Assembly (NCBI GenBank): GCA_964017195.1 | Contig: CAXHKT010000183.1 | Span: forward strand, 1,211,901 to 1,275,900 | Length of the DNA: 64,000 nucleotides | Source: Siderastrea radians | Taxonomy: Eukaryota; Cnidaria; Anthozoa; Scleractinia; Rhizangiidae | Direction of reading: 5' to 3' | Part shown: one piece after another, positions 11,022-23,511 of the stretch | Layout of the letters: the number at the start of each line of letters is the position of its first letter | Numbering within the stretch: position 1 is the first letter of the stretch | The notes under the pieces: generated by a model | Database searches by the model: none | Seen by the model: the letters and a program-made list of their open reading frames with translations, nothing else | What the model was told of the DNA's origin: nothing | Position numbers and translations under genes: made by a program

Positions 11022-11518
11022 GCGCGATATGTGCGATCCTTAGGGAAAAAACTCCATTTTTGGCCTTCCCAGAGGCTTAAAAACGTGTTGTTGACTGCGG
11101 AAGGCTGTGCAAGGATACGCAAGGCTGCGCACTGGCCTAATAATAATGCAAATCCCTCGGGGCTATCAGAAAAAAAAGTTTATTGTGTAGAAAAGCGCGA
11201 TATGTGCGATCCTTAGGGAAAAAACCCCATTTTTGGCCTTCCCAGAGGCTAAAAAAGGTGTTGTTAACTGAGCAAGGCTGTGCATGGCTGTGCACTGGCC
11301 TAATAATAACGCAAATCCCTCGGGGCTATCAGAAAAAAAAGTTTATTGTGTAGAAAAGCGCGATATGTGCGATCCTTAGGGAAAAAACCCCATTTTTGGC
11401 CTTCCCAGAGGCTAAAAAAGGTCTTGTTCACTGCGCAAGGCTGCGCAAGGCTGCGCACTGGCCCAATAATAATGCAAATCCCTCGGGGCTATCAGAAAAA
11501 AAAGTTTATTGTGTAGAA
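11022..11518 (+). repeat. S run, 3 monomers
   Basis: The post-L monomer has cttaaaaacg and an extra motif copy. The second monomer has taactgagcaagg, gtgcatggc and gtgcactgg, repeated at about 24.56 kb. The third is a cttgttcactg pre-L monomer. Confidence 0.91.
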
Positions 11519-11844
11519 AGTCTGCAATTTTGTCGATAAGGTGGGAATTTCAGTTTTGAGAGGGGTGGGGTGGGTCCCTCAAAAAAGTGCTGGTTTTGGT
11601 GCAACGACCCCAGCACAAAAGCACCCCAGATCCCGTTGCGGCACCAAAAAACATTCCATTTGTTACTATTTTTATCGAATTTGGCGATACTAAAAAGTGC
11701 TGCACTTTTTCAGGGCTTGAATTAGCCGACACAAGCAGAAAAAAGCTAATTGGCGCTCTCAGCTGCATGCACAAAGGTCCCAAATGCATTCAATCCCTCT
11801 GGGACCATCCGAAAAAAATCCTTTTGTGCAAAAGCACAAAGAAG
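11519..11844 (+). repeat. L unit 8
   Basis: 326 bp: one base is missing near ccgaaaaaaatcc. gttact subtype with gcaacgacccc, shared only with L20, and tctgcaatttt. Private agccgacacaagc. Confidence 0.92.
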
Positions 11845-12494
11845 GCGCGATATGTGCGATCCTTAGGGAAAAAACTCCATTTTTGGCCTTCCCAGAGGCT
11901 AAAAAAGGTGTTGTTGACTGCGCAAGGCTGCCCAAGGCTGCGCACTGGCCTAATAATAATGCAAATCCCTCGGGGCTATCAGAAAAAAAAGTTTATTGTG
12001 TAGAAAAGCGCGATATGTGCGATCCTTAGGGAAAAAACCCCATTTTTGGCCTTCCCAGAGGCTAAAAAAGGTGTTGTTGACTGAGCAAGGCTGCGCAAGG
12101 CTGCGCACTGGCCTAATAATAACGCAAATCCCTCGGGGCTATCAGAAAAAAAAGTTTATTGTCTCGAAAAGCGCGATATGTGCGATCCTTAGGGAAAAAA
12201 CCCCATTTTTGGCCTTCCCAGAGGCTAAAAAAGGTGTTGTTGACTGAGCAAGGCTGCGCAAGGCTGCGCACTGGCCTAATAATAACGCAAATCCCTCGGG
12301 GCTATCAGAAAAAAAAGTTTATTGTGTAGAAAAGCGCGATATGTGCGATCCTTAGGGAAAAAACCCCATTTTTGGCCTTCCCAGAGGCTAAAAAAGGTGT
12401 TGTTAACTGCGCAAGGCTGCGCAAGGCTGCGCACTGGCCCAATAATAATGCAAATCCCTCGGGGCTATCAGAAAAAAAAGTTTATTGTGTAGAA
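11845..12494 (+). repeat. S run, 4 monomers
   Basis: Post-L monomer with gctgcccaagg, shared with the one after L20. One monomer ends gtctcgaaaagc. Ends with a pre-L monomer. Confidence 0.92.
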
Positions 12495-12821
12495 AGTCTG
12501 CAATTTTGTCGATAAGGTGGGAATTTCAGTTTTGAGAGGGGTGGGGTGGGTCCCTCAAAAAAGTGCTGGTTTTGGTGCAACGGCCCCAGCACAAAAGCAC
12601 CCCAGATCCCGTTGCGGCACCAAAAAACATTCCATTTGTTACTATTTTTATCGAACTTGGCGATACTAAAAAGTGCTGCACTTTTTCAGGGCTTGAATTA
12701 GCCCCCAAAAGAAGAAAAAAGCTAATTCGCGCTCTCAGCTGCATGCAGAAAGGTCCCAAATGCATTCAATCCCTCTGCGACCATCCGAAAAAAATTCGTT
12801 TTGTGCAAAAGCACAAAGAAG
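12495..12821 (+). repeat. L unit 9
   Basis: 327 bp, gttact subtype. One of the most diverged copies: tcgaacttgg, agaagaaaaaa, aattcgcgctc, catgcagaaagg and ctctgcgacc are private or rare. Confidence 0.92.
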
Positions 12822-14449
12822 GCGCGATATGTGCGATCCTTAGGGAAAAAACTCCATTTTTGGCCTTCCCAGAGGCTTAAAAAGGTGTTGTTGACTGCGC
12901 AAGGCTGCGCAAGGCTGCGCACTGGCCTAATAATAATGCAAATCCCTCGGGGCTATCAGAAAAAAAAGTTTATTGTGTAGAAAAGCGCGATATGTGCGAT
13001 CCTTAGGGAAAAAACCCCATTTTTGGCCTTCCCAGAGGCTAAAAAAGGTGTTGTTGACTGAGCAAGGCTGGGCAAGGCTGCGCACTGGCCTAATAATAAC
13101 GCAAATCCCTCGGGGCTATCAGAAAAAAAAGTTTATTGTGTAGAAAAGCGCGATATGTGCGATCCTTAGGGAAAAAACCCCATTTTTGGCCTTCCCAGAG
13201 GCTAAAAAAGGTGTTGTTGACTGAGCAGGGCTGCGCAAGGCTGCGCACTGGCCTAATAATAACGCAAATCCCTCGGGGCTATCAGAAAAAAAAGTTTATT
13301 GTGTAGAAAAGCGCGATATGTGCGATCCTTAGGGAAAGAACCCCATTTTTGGCCTTCCCAGAGGCTAAAAAAGGTGTTGTTGACTGCGCAAGGCTGCGCA
13401 AGGCTGCGCACTGGCCTAATAATAACGCAAATCCCTCGGGGCTATCAGAAAAAAAAGTTTATTGTGTAGAAAAGCGCGATATGTGCGATCATTAGGGAAA
13501 AAACCCCATTTTTGGCCTTCCCAGAGGCTAAAAAAGGTGTTGTTGACTGAGCAAGGGTGCGCAAGGCTGCGCACTGGCCTAATAATAACGCAAATCCCTC
13601 GGGGCTATCAGAAAAAAAAGTTTATTGTGTAGAAAAGCGCGATATGTGCGATCCTTAGGGAAAAAACCCCATTTTTGGCCTTCCCAGGGGCTAAAAAAGG
13701 TGTTGTTGACTGAGCAAGGCTGCGCAAGGCTGCGCACTGGCCTAATAATAATGCAAATCCCTCGGGGCTATCAGAAAAAAAAGTTTATTGTGTAGAAAAG
13801 CGCGATATGTGCGATCCTGAGGGAAAGAACCCCATTTTTGGCCTTCCCAGAGGCTAAAAAATGTGTTGTTGACTGCGCAAGGCTGCGCAAGGCTGCGCAC
13901 TGGCCTAATAATAACGCAAATCCCTCGGGGCTATCAGAAAAAAAAGTTTATTGTGTAGAAAAGCGCGATATGTGCGATCCTTAGGGAAAAAACCCCATTT
14001 TTGGCCTTCCCAGAGGCTAAAAAAGGTGTTGTTGCCTGCGCAAGGCTGCGCAAGGCTGCGCACTGGCCTAATAATAACGCAAATCCCTCGGGGCTATCAG
14101 AAAAAAAAGTTTATTGTGTAGAAAAGCGCGATATGTGCGATCCTTAGGGAAAAAACCCCATTTTTGGCCTTCCCAGAGGCTAAAAAAGGTGTTGTTGACT
14201 GAGCAAGGCTGCGCAAGGCTGCGCACTGGCCTAATAATAACGCAAATCCCTCGGGGCTATCAGAAAAAAAAGTTTATTGTGTAGAAAAGCGCGATATGTG
14301 CGATCCTTAGGGAAAAAACCCCATTTTTGGCCTTCCCAGAGGCTAAAAAAGGTGTTGTTAACTGCGCAAGGCTGCGCAAGGCTGCGCACTGGCCCAATAA
14401 TAATGCAAATCCCTCGGGGCTATCAGAAAAAAAAGTTTATTGTGTAGAA
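12822..14449 (+). repeat. S run, 10 monomers
   Basis: Carries gagcagggctg at about 13.22 kb and gggaaagaacc at about 13.33 kb, in the same order as at 25.7-25.83 kb. One monomer has gatcctgagg at about 13.81 kb. Ends with a pre-L monomer. Confidence 0.92.
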
Positions 14450-14776
14450 AGTCTGCGATTTTGTCGATAAGGTGGGAATTTCAGTTTTGAGAGGGGTGGG
14501 GTGGGTCCCTCAAAAGAGTGCTGGTTTTGGTGCAACGGCCCCAGCACAAAAGCACCCCAGATCCCGTTGCGGCACCAAAAAACATTCCATTTGGCACTAT
14601 TTTTATCGAATTTGGCGATACTAAAAAGTGCTGCACTTTTTCAGGGCTTGAATTAGCCCCCAAAAGCAGAAAAAAGCTAATTGGCGCTCTCAGCTGCATG
14701 CACAAAGGTCCCAAATGCATTCAATCCCTCTGGGACCATCCTAAAAAAATTCCTTTTGTGCAAAAGCACAAAGAAG
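14450..14776 (+). repeat. L unit 10
   Basis: 327 bp, ggcact subtype. Private ctcaaaagagtg and catcctaaaaaa. Its post-L monomer has ttccaagaggc, shared with those after L12, L21 and L22. Confidence 0.92.
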
Positions 14777-15263
14777 GCGCGATATGTGCGATCCTTAGGG
14801 AAAAAACTCCATTTTTGGCCTTCCAAGAGGCTAAAAAAGGTGTTGTTGACTGCGCAAGGCTGCGCAAGGCTGCGCACTGGCCTAATAATAATGCAAATCC
14901 CTCGGGGCTATCAGAAAAAAAAGTTTATTGTGTAGAAAAGCGCGATATGTGCGATCCTTAGGGAAAAAACCCCATTTTTGGCCTTCCCAGAGGCTAAAAA
15001 AGGTGTTGTTGACTGCGCAAGGCTGCGCAAGGCTGCGCACTGGCCTAATAATAACGCAAATCCCTCGGGGCTATCAGAAAAAAAAGTTTATTGTGTAGAA
15101 AAGCGCGATATGTGCGATCCTTAGGTAAAAAACCCCATTTTTGGCCTTCCCAGAGGCTAAAAAAGGTGTTGTTAACTGCGCAAGGCTGCGCAAGGCTGCG
15201 CACTGGCCCAATAATAATGCAAATCCCTCGGGGCTATCAGAAAAAAAAGTTTATTGTGTAGAA
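14777..15263 (+). repeat. S run, 3 monomers
   Basis: Post-L monomer, one ordinary monomer, then a pre-L monomer with cttaggtaaa. Confidence 0.91.
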
Positions 15264-15590
15264 AGTCTGCGATTTTGTCGATAAGGTGGGAATTTCAGTT
15301 TTGAGAGGGGTGGGGTGGGTCCCTCAAAAAAGTGCTGGTTTTGGTGCAACGGCCCCAGCACAAAAGCACCCCAGATCCCGTTGCAGCACTAAAAAACATT
15401 CCATTTGGCACTATTTTTATCGAATTTGGCGATACTAAAAAGTGCTGCACTTTTTCAGGGCTTGAATTAGCCCCCAAAAGCAGAAAAAAGCTAATTGGCG
15501 CTCTCAGCTGCATGCACAAAGGTACCAAATGCATTCAATCCCTCTGGGACCATCCGAAAAAAATTCCTTTTGTTCAAAAGCACAAAGAAG
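15264..15590 (+). repeat. L unit 11
   Basis: 327 bp. Has gttgcagcactaaa, shared with L22. Private ggtaccaaatgc breaks the ggtccc arm; tgttcaaaagc alters the 3' hairpin. Confidence 0.92.
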
Positions 15591-16240
15591 GCGCGATATG
15601 TGCGATGCTTAGGGAAAAAACTGCATTTCTGGCCTTCCCAGAGGCTAAAAAAGGTGTTGTTGCCTGCGCAAGGCTGCGCAAGGCTGCGCACTGGCCTAAT
15701 AATAATGCAAATCCCTCGGGGCTATCAGAAAAAAAAGTTTAATGTGTAGAAAAGCGCGATATGTGCGATCCTTAGGGAAAAAACCCCATTTTTGGCCTTC
15801 CCAGAAGCTAAAAAAGGTGTTGTTGACTGCGCAAGGCTGCGCAAGGCTGCGCACTGGCCTAATAATAACGCAAATCCCTCGGGGCTATCAGAAAAAAAAG
15901 TTTATTGTGTAGAAAAGCGCGATATGTGCGATCCTTAGGGAAAAAACCCCATTTTTGGCCTTCCCAGAGGCTAAAAAAGGTGTTGTTGACTGAGCAAGGC
16001 TGCGCAAGGCTGCGCACTGGCCTAATAATAACGCAAATCCCTCGGGGCTATCAGAAAAAAAAGTTTATTGTGTAGAAAAGCGCGATATGTGCGATCCTTA
16101 GGGAAAAAACCCCATTTTTGGCCTTCCCAGAGGCTAAAAAAGGTGTTGTTAACTGCGCAAGGCTGCGCAAGGCTGCGCACTGGCCCAATAATAATGCAAA
16201 TCCCTCGGGGCTATCAGAAAAAAAAGTTTATTGTGTAGAA
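15591..16240 (+). repeat. S run, 4 monomers
   Basis: The post-L monomer has aactgcatttctgg in place of the usual actcc form, and gtttaatgtg at its end. Ends with a pre-L monomer. Confidence 0.91.
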
Positions 16241-16566
16241 AGTCTGCGATTTTGTCGATAAGGTGGGAATTTCAGTTTTGAGAGGGGTGGGGTGGGCCCT
16301 CAAAAAAGTGCTGGTTTTGGTGCAACGGCCCCAGCACAAAAGCACCCCAGATCCCGTTGCGGCACCAAAAAACATTCCATTTGGCACTATTCTTATCGAA
16401 TTTGGCGATACTAAAAAGTGCTGCACTTTTTCAGGGCTTGAATTAGCCCCCAAAAGCAGAAAAAAGCTAATTGACGCTCTCAGCTGCATGCACAAAGGTC
16501 CCAAAAGCATTCAATCCCTCTGGGACCATCCGAAAAAAATTCCTTTTGTGCAAAAGCACAAAGAAG
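16241..16566 (+). repeat. L unit 12
   Basis: 326 bp: one T missing in gtgggccctc. Other changes: attcttatcg, ttgacgctc, and cccaaaagcattc, the last shared with L22. Confidence 0.92.
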
Positions 16567-16889
16567 GCGCGATATGTGCGATCCTTAGGAAAAAACTCCA
16601 TTTTTGGCCTTCCAAGAGGCTAAAAAAGGTGTTGTTGACTGCGCAAGGCTGGGCAAGGATGCGCACTGGCCTAATAATAATGCAAATCCCTCGGGGCTAT
16701 CAGAAAAAAAAGTTTATTGTGTAGAAAAGCGCGATATGTGCGATCCTTAGGTAAAAAACCCCATTTTTGGCCTTCCCAGAGGCTAAAAAAGGTGTTGTTA
16801 ACTGCGCAAGACTGCGCAAGGCTGCGCACTGGCCCAATAATAATGCAAATCCCTCGGGGCTATCAGAAAAAAAAGTTTATTGTGTAGAA
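16567..16889 (+). repeat. S run, 2 monomers (shortest in the window)
   Basis: Only a post-L monomer (ttccaagaggc, gctgggcaaggatgcg) and a pre-L monomer (cttaggtaaa, gcaagactgcg) separate L12 from L13. No two L units are directly adjacent anywhere. Confidence 0.92.
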
Positions 16890-17216
16890 AGTCTGCGATT
16901 TTGTCGATAAGGTGGGAATTTCAGTTTTGAGAGGGGTGGGGTGGGTCCCTCAAAAAAGTGCTGGTTTTGGTGCAACGGCCCCAGCACAAAAGCACCCCAG
17001 ATCCCGTTGCGGCACCAAAAAACATTCCATTTGGCACTATTTTTATCGAATTTGGCGATAATAAAAAGTGCTGCACTTTTTCAGGGCTTGAATTAGCCCC
17101 CAAAAGCAGAAAAAAGCTAATTGGCGCTCTCAGCTGCATGCACAGAGGTCCCAAATGCATTCAATCCCTCTGGGACCATCCGAAAAAAATTCCTTTTGTG
17201 CAAAAGCACAAAGAAG
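16890..17216 (+). repeat. L unit 13
   Basis: 327 bp. Private gataataaaaagtg just before the dyad, and cacagaggtcc. Confidence 0.93.
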
Positions 17217-18508
17217 GCGCGATATGTGCGATCCTTAGGGAAAAAACTCCATTTTTGGCCTTCCCAGAGGCTAAAAAAGGTGTTGTTGACTGCGCAAGGC
17301 TGCGCACTGGCCTAATAATAACGCAAATCCCTCGGGGCTATCAGAAAAAAACGTTTATTGTGTAGAAAAGCGCGATATGTGCGATCCTTAGGGAAAAAAC
17401 CCCATTTTTGGCCTTCCCAGAGGCTAAAAAAGGTGTTGTTGACTGCGCAAGGCTGCGCAAGGCTGCGCACTGGCCTAATAATAACGCAAATCCCTCGGGG
17501 CTATCAGAAAAAAAAGTTTATTGTGTAGAAAAGCGCGATATGTGCGATCCTTAGGGAAAAAACCCCATTTTTGGCCTTCCCAGAGGCTAAAAAAGGTGTT
17601 GTTGACTGAGCAAGGCTGCCCAAGGCTGCGCACTGGCCTAATAATAACGCAAATCCCTCGGGGCTATCAGAAAAAAAAGTTTATTGTCTAGAAAAGCGAG
17701 ATATGTGCGATCCTTAGGGAAAAAACCCCATTTTTGGCCTTCCCAGAGGCTAAAAAAGGTGTTGTTGACTGAGCAGGGCTGCGCAAGGCTGCGCACTGGC
17801 CTAATAATAACGCAAATCCCTCGGGGCTATCAGAAAAAAAAGTTTATTGTGTAGAAAAGCGCGATATGTGCGATCCTTAGGGAAAGAACCCCATTTTTGG
17901 CCTTCCCAGAGGCTAAAAAAGGTGTTGTTGACTGAGCAGGGCTGCGCAAGGCTGCGCACTGGCCTAATAATAACGCAAATCCCTCGGGGCTATCAGAAAA
18001 AAAAGTTTATTGTGTAGAAAAGCGCGATATCTGCGATCCTTAGGGAAAAAACCCCATTTTTGGCCTTCCCAGAGGCTAAAAAAGGTGTTGTTGACTGAGC
18101 AAGGCTGCGCAAGGCTACGCACTGGCCTAATAATAACGCAAATCCCTCGGGGCTATCAGAAAAAAAAGTTTATTGTGTAGAAAAGCGCGATATGTGCGAT
18201 CCTTAGGGAAAAAACCCCATTTTTGGCCTTCCCAGAGGCTAAAAAAGGTGTTGTTGACTGAGCAAGGCTGCGCAAGGCTGCGCACTGGCCTAATAATAAC
18301 GCAAATCCCTCGGGGCTATCAGAAAAAAAAGTTTATTGTGTAGAAAAGCGCGATATGTGCGATCCTTAGAGAAAAAACCCCATTTTTGGCCTTCCCAGAG
18401 GCTAAAAAAGGTGTTGTTGACTGCGCAAGGCTGCGCAAGGCTGCGCACTGGCCTAATAATAACGCAAATCCCTCGGGGCTATCAGAAAAAAAAGTTTATT
18501 GTGTAGAA
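17217..18508 (+). repeat. S run, 8 monomers
   Basis: The first monomer is one motif short and ends acgtttattg, a right-domain mark isolated here. Two gagcagggctg monomers follow. One monomer starts gcgatatctgcg. L14 is preceded by an ordinary S, not the pre-L type. Confidence 0.91.
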
Positions 18509-18835
18509 AGTCTGCGATTTTGTCGATAAGGTGGGAATTTCAGGTTTGAGAGGGGTGGGGTGGGTCCCTCAAAAAAGTGCTGGTTTTGGTGCAACGGCCC
18601 CAGCACAAAAGCACCCCAGATCCCGTTGCGGCACCAAAATACATTCCATTTGGCACTATTTCTATCGAATTTGGCGATACTAAAAAGTGCTGCACTTTTT
18701 CAGGGCTTGAATTAGACCCCAAAAGCAGAAAAAAGCTAATTGGCGCTCTCAGCTGCATGCACAAAGGTCCCAAATGCATTCAATCCCTCTGGGACCATCC
18801 GAAAAAAATTCCTTTTGTGCAAAAGCACAAAGAAG
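18509..18835 (+). repeat. L unit 14
   Basis: 327 bp with caggtttgag and agaccccaaaagc. Private caaaatacattcc and tttctatcg. Not preceded by a pre-L monomer. Confidence 0.92.
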
Positions 18836-19648
18836 GCGCGATATGTGCGATCCTTTGGGAAAAAACTCCATTTTTGGCCTTCCCAGAGGCTAAAAAAGGT
18901 GTTGTTGACTGCGCAAGGCTGCGCAAGGCTGCGTACTGGCCTAATAATAATGCAAATCCCTCGGGGCTATCAGAAAAAAAAGTTTATTGTGTAGAAAAGC
19001 GCGATATGTGCGATCCTTAGGGAAAAAACCCCATTTTTGGCCTTCCCAGAGGCTAAAAAAGGTGTTGTTGACTGAGCAAGGCTGTGCAAGGCTGCGCACT
19101 GGCCTAATAATAACGCAAATCCCCCGGGGCTATCAGAAAAAAAAAATTATTGTGTAGAAAAGCGCGATATGTGCGATCCTTAGGGAAAAAACCCCATTTT
19201 TGGCCTTCCCAGAGGCTAAAAAAGGTGTTGTTGACTGCGCAAGGCTGCGCAAGGCTGCGCACTGGCCTAATAATAACGCAAATCCCTCGGGGCTTTCAGA
19301 AAAAAAAGTTTATTGTGTAGAAAAGCGCGATATGTGCGATCCTTAGGGAAAAAACCCCATTTTTGGCCTTCCCAGAGGCTAAAAAAGGTGTTGTTGACTG
19401 AGCAAGGCTGTGCAAGGCTGCGCACTGGCCTAATAATAACGCAAATCCCCCGGGGCTATCAGAAAAAAAAGTTTATTGTGTAGAAAAGCGCGATATGTGC
19501 GATCCTTAGGGAAAAAACCCCATTTTTGGCCTTCCCAGAGGCTAAAAAAGGTGTTGTTGACTGCGCAAGGCTGCACAAGGCTGCGCACTGGCCTAATAAT
19601 AACGCAAATCCCTCGGGGCTATCAGAAAAAAAAGTTTATTGTGTAGAA
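18836..19648 (+). repeat. S run, 5 monomers
   Basis: Two monomers carry gagcaaggctgtgc with cccccgggg, 326 bp apart, a dimer-scale duplication. The monomer before L15 is an ordinary S. Confidence 0.91.
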
Positions 19649-19975
19649 AGTCTGCGATTTTGTCGATAAGGTGGGAATTTCAGTTTTGAGAGGGGTGGGG
19701 TGGGTCCCTCAAAAAAGTGCTGGTTTTGGTGCAACGGCCCCAGCACAAAAGCACCCCAGATCCCGTTGCGGCACCAAAAAACATTCCATTTGGCACTATT
19801 TTTATCGAATTTGGCGATACTAAAAAGTGCTGCACTTTTTCAGGGCTTGAATTAGCCCCCAAAAGCAGAAAAAAGCTAATTGGCGCTCTCAGCTGCATGC
19901 ACAAAGGTCCCAAATGCATTCAATCCCTCTGGGACCATCCGAAAAAAATTCCTTTTGTGCAAAAGCACAAAGAAG
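19649..19975 (+). repeat. L unit 15
   Basis: 327 bp, essentially the ggcact-subtype consensus. Not preceded by a pre-L monomer. Confidence 0.93.
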
Positions 19976-20625
19976 GCGCGATATGTGCGATCCTTAGGGA
20001 AAAAACTCCATTTTTGGCCTTCCCAGAGGCTTAAAAACGTGTTGTTGACTGCGCAAGGCTGCGCAACGCTGCGCACTGGCCTAATAAAAATGCAAATCCC
20101 TCGGGGCTATCAGAAAAAAAAGTTTATTGTGTAGAAAAGCGCGATATGTGCGATCCTTAGGGAAAAAACCCCATTTTTGGCCTTCCCAGAGGCTAAAAAA
20201 GGTGTTGTTGACTGAGCAAGGCTGCGCAAGGCTGTGCACTGGCCTAATAATAACGCAAATCCCTCGGGGCTATCAGAAAAAAAAGTTTATTATGTAGAAA
20301 AGCTCGATATGTGCGATCCTTAGAGAAAAAACCCCATTTTTGGCCTTCCCAGAGCCTAAAAAAGGTGTTGTTGACTGAGCAAGGCTGCGCAAGGCTGCGC
20401 ACTGGCCTAATAATAACGCAAATCCCTGGGGGCTATCAGAAAAAAAAGTTTATTGTGTAGAAAAGCGCGATATGTGCGATCCTTAGGGAAAAAACCCCAT
20501 TTTAGGCCTTCCCAGAGGCTAAAAAAGGTGTTGTTAACTGCGCAAGGCTGCGCAAGGCTGCGCACTGGCCCAATAATAATGCAAATCCCTCGGGGCTATC
20601 AGAAAAAAAAGTTTATTGTGTAGAA
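19976..20625 (+). repeat. S run, 4 monomers
   Basis: Post-L monomer with cttaaaaacg. The third monomer repeats the cttagagaaa, gagcctaaa and ccctggggg block seen near 1 kb. Ends with a pre-L monomer with cattttaggcc. Confidence 0.91.
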
Positions 20626-20952
20626 AGTCTGCGATTTTGTCGATAAGGTGGGAATTTCAGGTTTGAGAGGGGTGGGGTGGGTCCCTCAAAAAAGTGCTGG
20701 TTTTGGTGCAACGGCCCCAGCACAAAAGCACCCCAGATCCCGTTGCGGCACCAAAAAACATTCCATTTGGCACTATTTTTATCGAATTTGGCGATACTAA
20801 AAAGTGCTGCACTTTTTCAGGGCTTGAATTAGCCCCCAAAAGCAGAAAAAAGCTAATTGGCGCTCTCAGCTGCATGCACAAAGGTCCCAAATGCATTCAA
20901 TCCCTCTGGGACCATCCGAAAAAAATTCCTTTTGTGCAAAAGCACAAAGAAG
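20626..20952 (+). repeat. L unit 16
   Basis: 327 bp, ggcact subtype with caggtttgag, otherwise consensus. Confidence 0.93.
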
Positions 20953-22390
20953 GCGCGATATGTGCGATCCTTAGGGAAAAAACTCCATTTTTGGCCTTCC
21001 CTTCCCAGGCTGCGCACTGGCCTAATAATAATGCAAATCCCTCGGGGCTATCAGAAAAAAAAGTTTATTGTGTAGAAAAGCGCGATATGTGCGATCCTTA
21101 GGGAAAAAAACCCATTTTTGGCCTTCCCAGAGGCTAAAAAAGGTGTTGTTGACTGAGCAAGGCTGCGCAAGGCTGGGCACTGGCCTAATAATAACGCAAA
21201 TCCCCCGGGGCTATCAGAAAAAAAAGTTTATTGTGTAGAAAAGCGCGATATGTGCGATCCTTAGGGAAAAAACCCCATTTTTGGCCTTCCCAGAGGCTAA
21301 AAAAGGTGTTGTTGACTGAGCAAGGCTGCGCAAGGCTGCGCACTGGCCTAATAATAACGCAAATCGCTCGGGGCTATCATAAAAAAAAAGTTTATTGTGT
21401 AGAAAAGCGCGATATGTGCGATCCTTAGGGAAAAAACCCCATTTTTGGCCTTCCCAGAGGCTAAAAAAGGTGTTGTTGACTGAGCAGGGCTGCGCAAGGC
21501 TGCGCACTGGCCTAATAATAACGCAAATCCCTCGGGGCTATCAGAAAAAAAAGTTTATTGTGTAGAAAAGCGCGATATGTGCGATCCTTAGGGAAAGAAC
21601 CCCATTTTTGGCCTTCCCAGAGGCTAAAAAAGGTGTTGTTGACTGAGCAGGGCTGCGCAAGGCTGCGCACTGGCCTAAAAATAACGCAAATCCCTCGGGG
21701 CTATCAGAAAAAAATGTTTATTGTGTAGAAAAGCGCGATATGTGCGATCCTTAGGGAAAAAACCCCATTTTTGGCCTTCCCAGGGGCTAAAAAAGGTGTT
21801 GTTGACTGAGCAAGCCTGCGCAAGGCTGCGCAAGGCTGCGCACTGGCCTAATAATAATGCAAATCCCTCGGGGCTATCAGAAAAAAAAGTTTATTGTGTA
21901 GAAAAGCGCAATATGTGCGATCCTTAGGGAAAGAACCCCATTTTTGGCCTTCCCAGAGGCCAAAAAAGGTGTTGTTGACTGCGCAAGGCTGCGCAACGCT
22001 GCGCACTGGCCTAATAATAACGCAAATCCCTCGGGGTATCAGAAAAAAAAGTTTATTGTGTAGAAAAGCGCGATATGTGCGATCCTTAGGGAAAAAACCC
22101 CATTTTTGGCCTTCCCAGAGGCTAAAAAAGGTGTTGTTGACTGTGCAAGGCTGCGCAACGCTGCGCACTGGCCTAATAATAACGCAAATCCCTCGGGGTA
22201 TCAGAAAAAAAAGTTTATTGTGTAGAAAAGCGCGATATGTGCGATCCTTAGGGAAAAAACCCTATTTTAGGCCTTTCCAGAGGCTAAAAAAGGTGTTGTT
22301 GACTGTGCAAGGCTGCGCAAGGCTGCGCACTGGCCTTCTAATAACGCAAATCCCTCGGGGCTATCAGAAAAAAAAGTTTATTGTGTAGAA
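20953..22390 (+). repeat. S run, 9 monomers, first one truncated
   Basis: The post-L monomer is only 127 bp (20953-21079): about 36 bp are missing at ggccttcccttcccaggct. From 21.2 to 22.4 kb the run repeats, in order, the private changes of 9.05-10.2 kb. Two monomers read cctcggggtatc (one c lost). The monomer before L17 is not the pre-L type (ggccttctaataac). Confidence 0.92.
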
Positions 22391-22717
22391 AGTCTGCGAT
22401 TTTGTCGATAAGGTGGGAATTTCAGGTTTGAGAGGGGTGGGGTGGGTCCCTCAAAAAAGTGTTGGTTTTGGTGCAACGGCCCCAGCACAAAAGCACTCCA
22501 GATCCCGTTGCGGCACCAAAAAACATTCCATTTGGCACTATTTTTATCGAATTTGGCGATACTAAAAAGTGCTGCACTTTTTCAGGGCTTGAATTAGACC
22601 CCAAAAGCAGAAAAAAGCTAATTGGCGCTCTCAGCTGCATGCACAAAGGTCCCAAATGCATTCAATCCCTCTGGGACCATCCGAAAAAAATTCCTTTTGT
22701 GCAAAAGCACAAAGAAG
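22391..22717 (+). repeat. L unit 17
   Basis: 327 bp with caggtttgag and agaccccaaaagc. Private gtgttggttttgg and gcactccagatc. Confidence 0.92.
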
Positions 22718-23184
22718 GCGCGATATGTGCGATCCTTAGGGAAAAAACTCCATTTTTGGCCTTCCCAGAGGCTTAAAAACGTGTTGTTGACTGCGCAAGG
22801 CTGCGCAAGGCTGCGCACTGGCCTAATAATAATGCAAATCCCTCGGGGCTATCAGAAAAAAAAGTTTATTGTGTAGAAAAGCGCGATATGTGCGATCCTT
22901 AGGGAAAAAACCCCATTTTTGGCCTTCCCAGAGGCTAAAAAAGGTGTTGTTGACTGAGCAAGGCTGCGCACTGGCCTAATAATAACGCAAATCCCTGGGG
23001 GCTATCAGAAAAAAAAGTTTATTGTGTAGAAAAGCGCGATATGTGCGATCCTTAGGGAAAAAACCCCATTTTAGCCCTTCACAGAGGCTAAAAAAGGTGT
23101 TGTTAACTGCGCAAGGCTGCGCACTGGCCCAATAATAATGCAAATCCCTCGGGGCTATCAGAAAAAAAAGTTTATTGTGTAGAA
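22718..23184 (+). repeat. S run, 3 monomers
   Basis: Two motif copies short. The post-L monomer has cttaaaaacg. The pre-L monomer has cattttagcccttcacag. Confidence 0.91.
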
Positions 23185-23511
23185 AGTCTGCGATTTTGTC
23201 GATAAGGTGGGAATTTCAGGTTTGAGAGGGGTGGGGTGCGTCCCTCAAAAAAGTGCTGGTTTTGGTGCAACGGCCCCAGCACAAAAGCACCCCAGATCCC
23301 GTTGCGGCACCAAAAAACATTCCATTTGGCACTATTTTTATCGAATTTGGCGATACTAAAAAGTGCTGCACTTTTTCAGGGCTTGAATTAGCCCCCAAAA
23401 GCAGAAAAAAGCTAATTGGCGCTCTCAGCTGCATGCACAAAGGTCCCAAATGCATTCAATCCCTCTGGGACCATCCGAAAAAAATTCCTTTTGTGCAAAA
23501 GCACAAAGAAG
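23185..23511 (+). repeat. L unit 18
   Basis: 327 bp with caggtttgag and gtgcgtccctc, the latter shared with L7. Confidence 0.93.
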
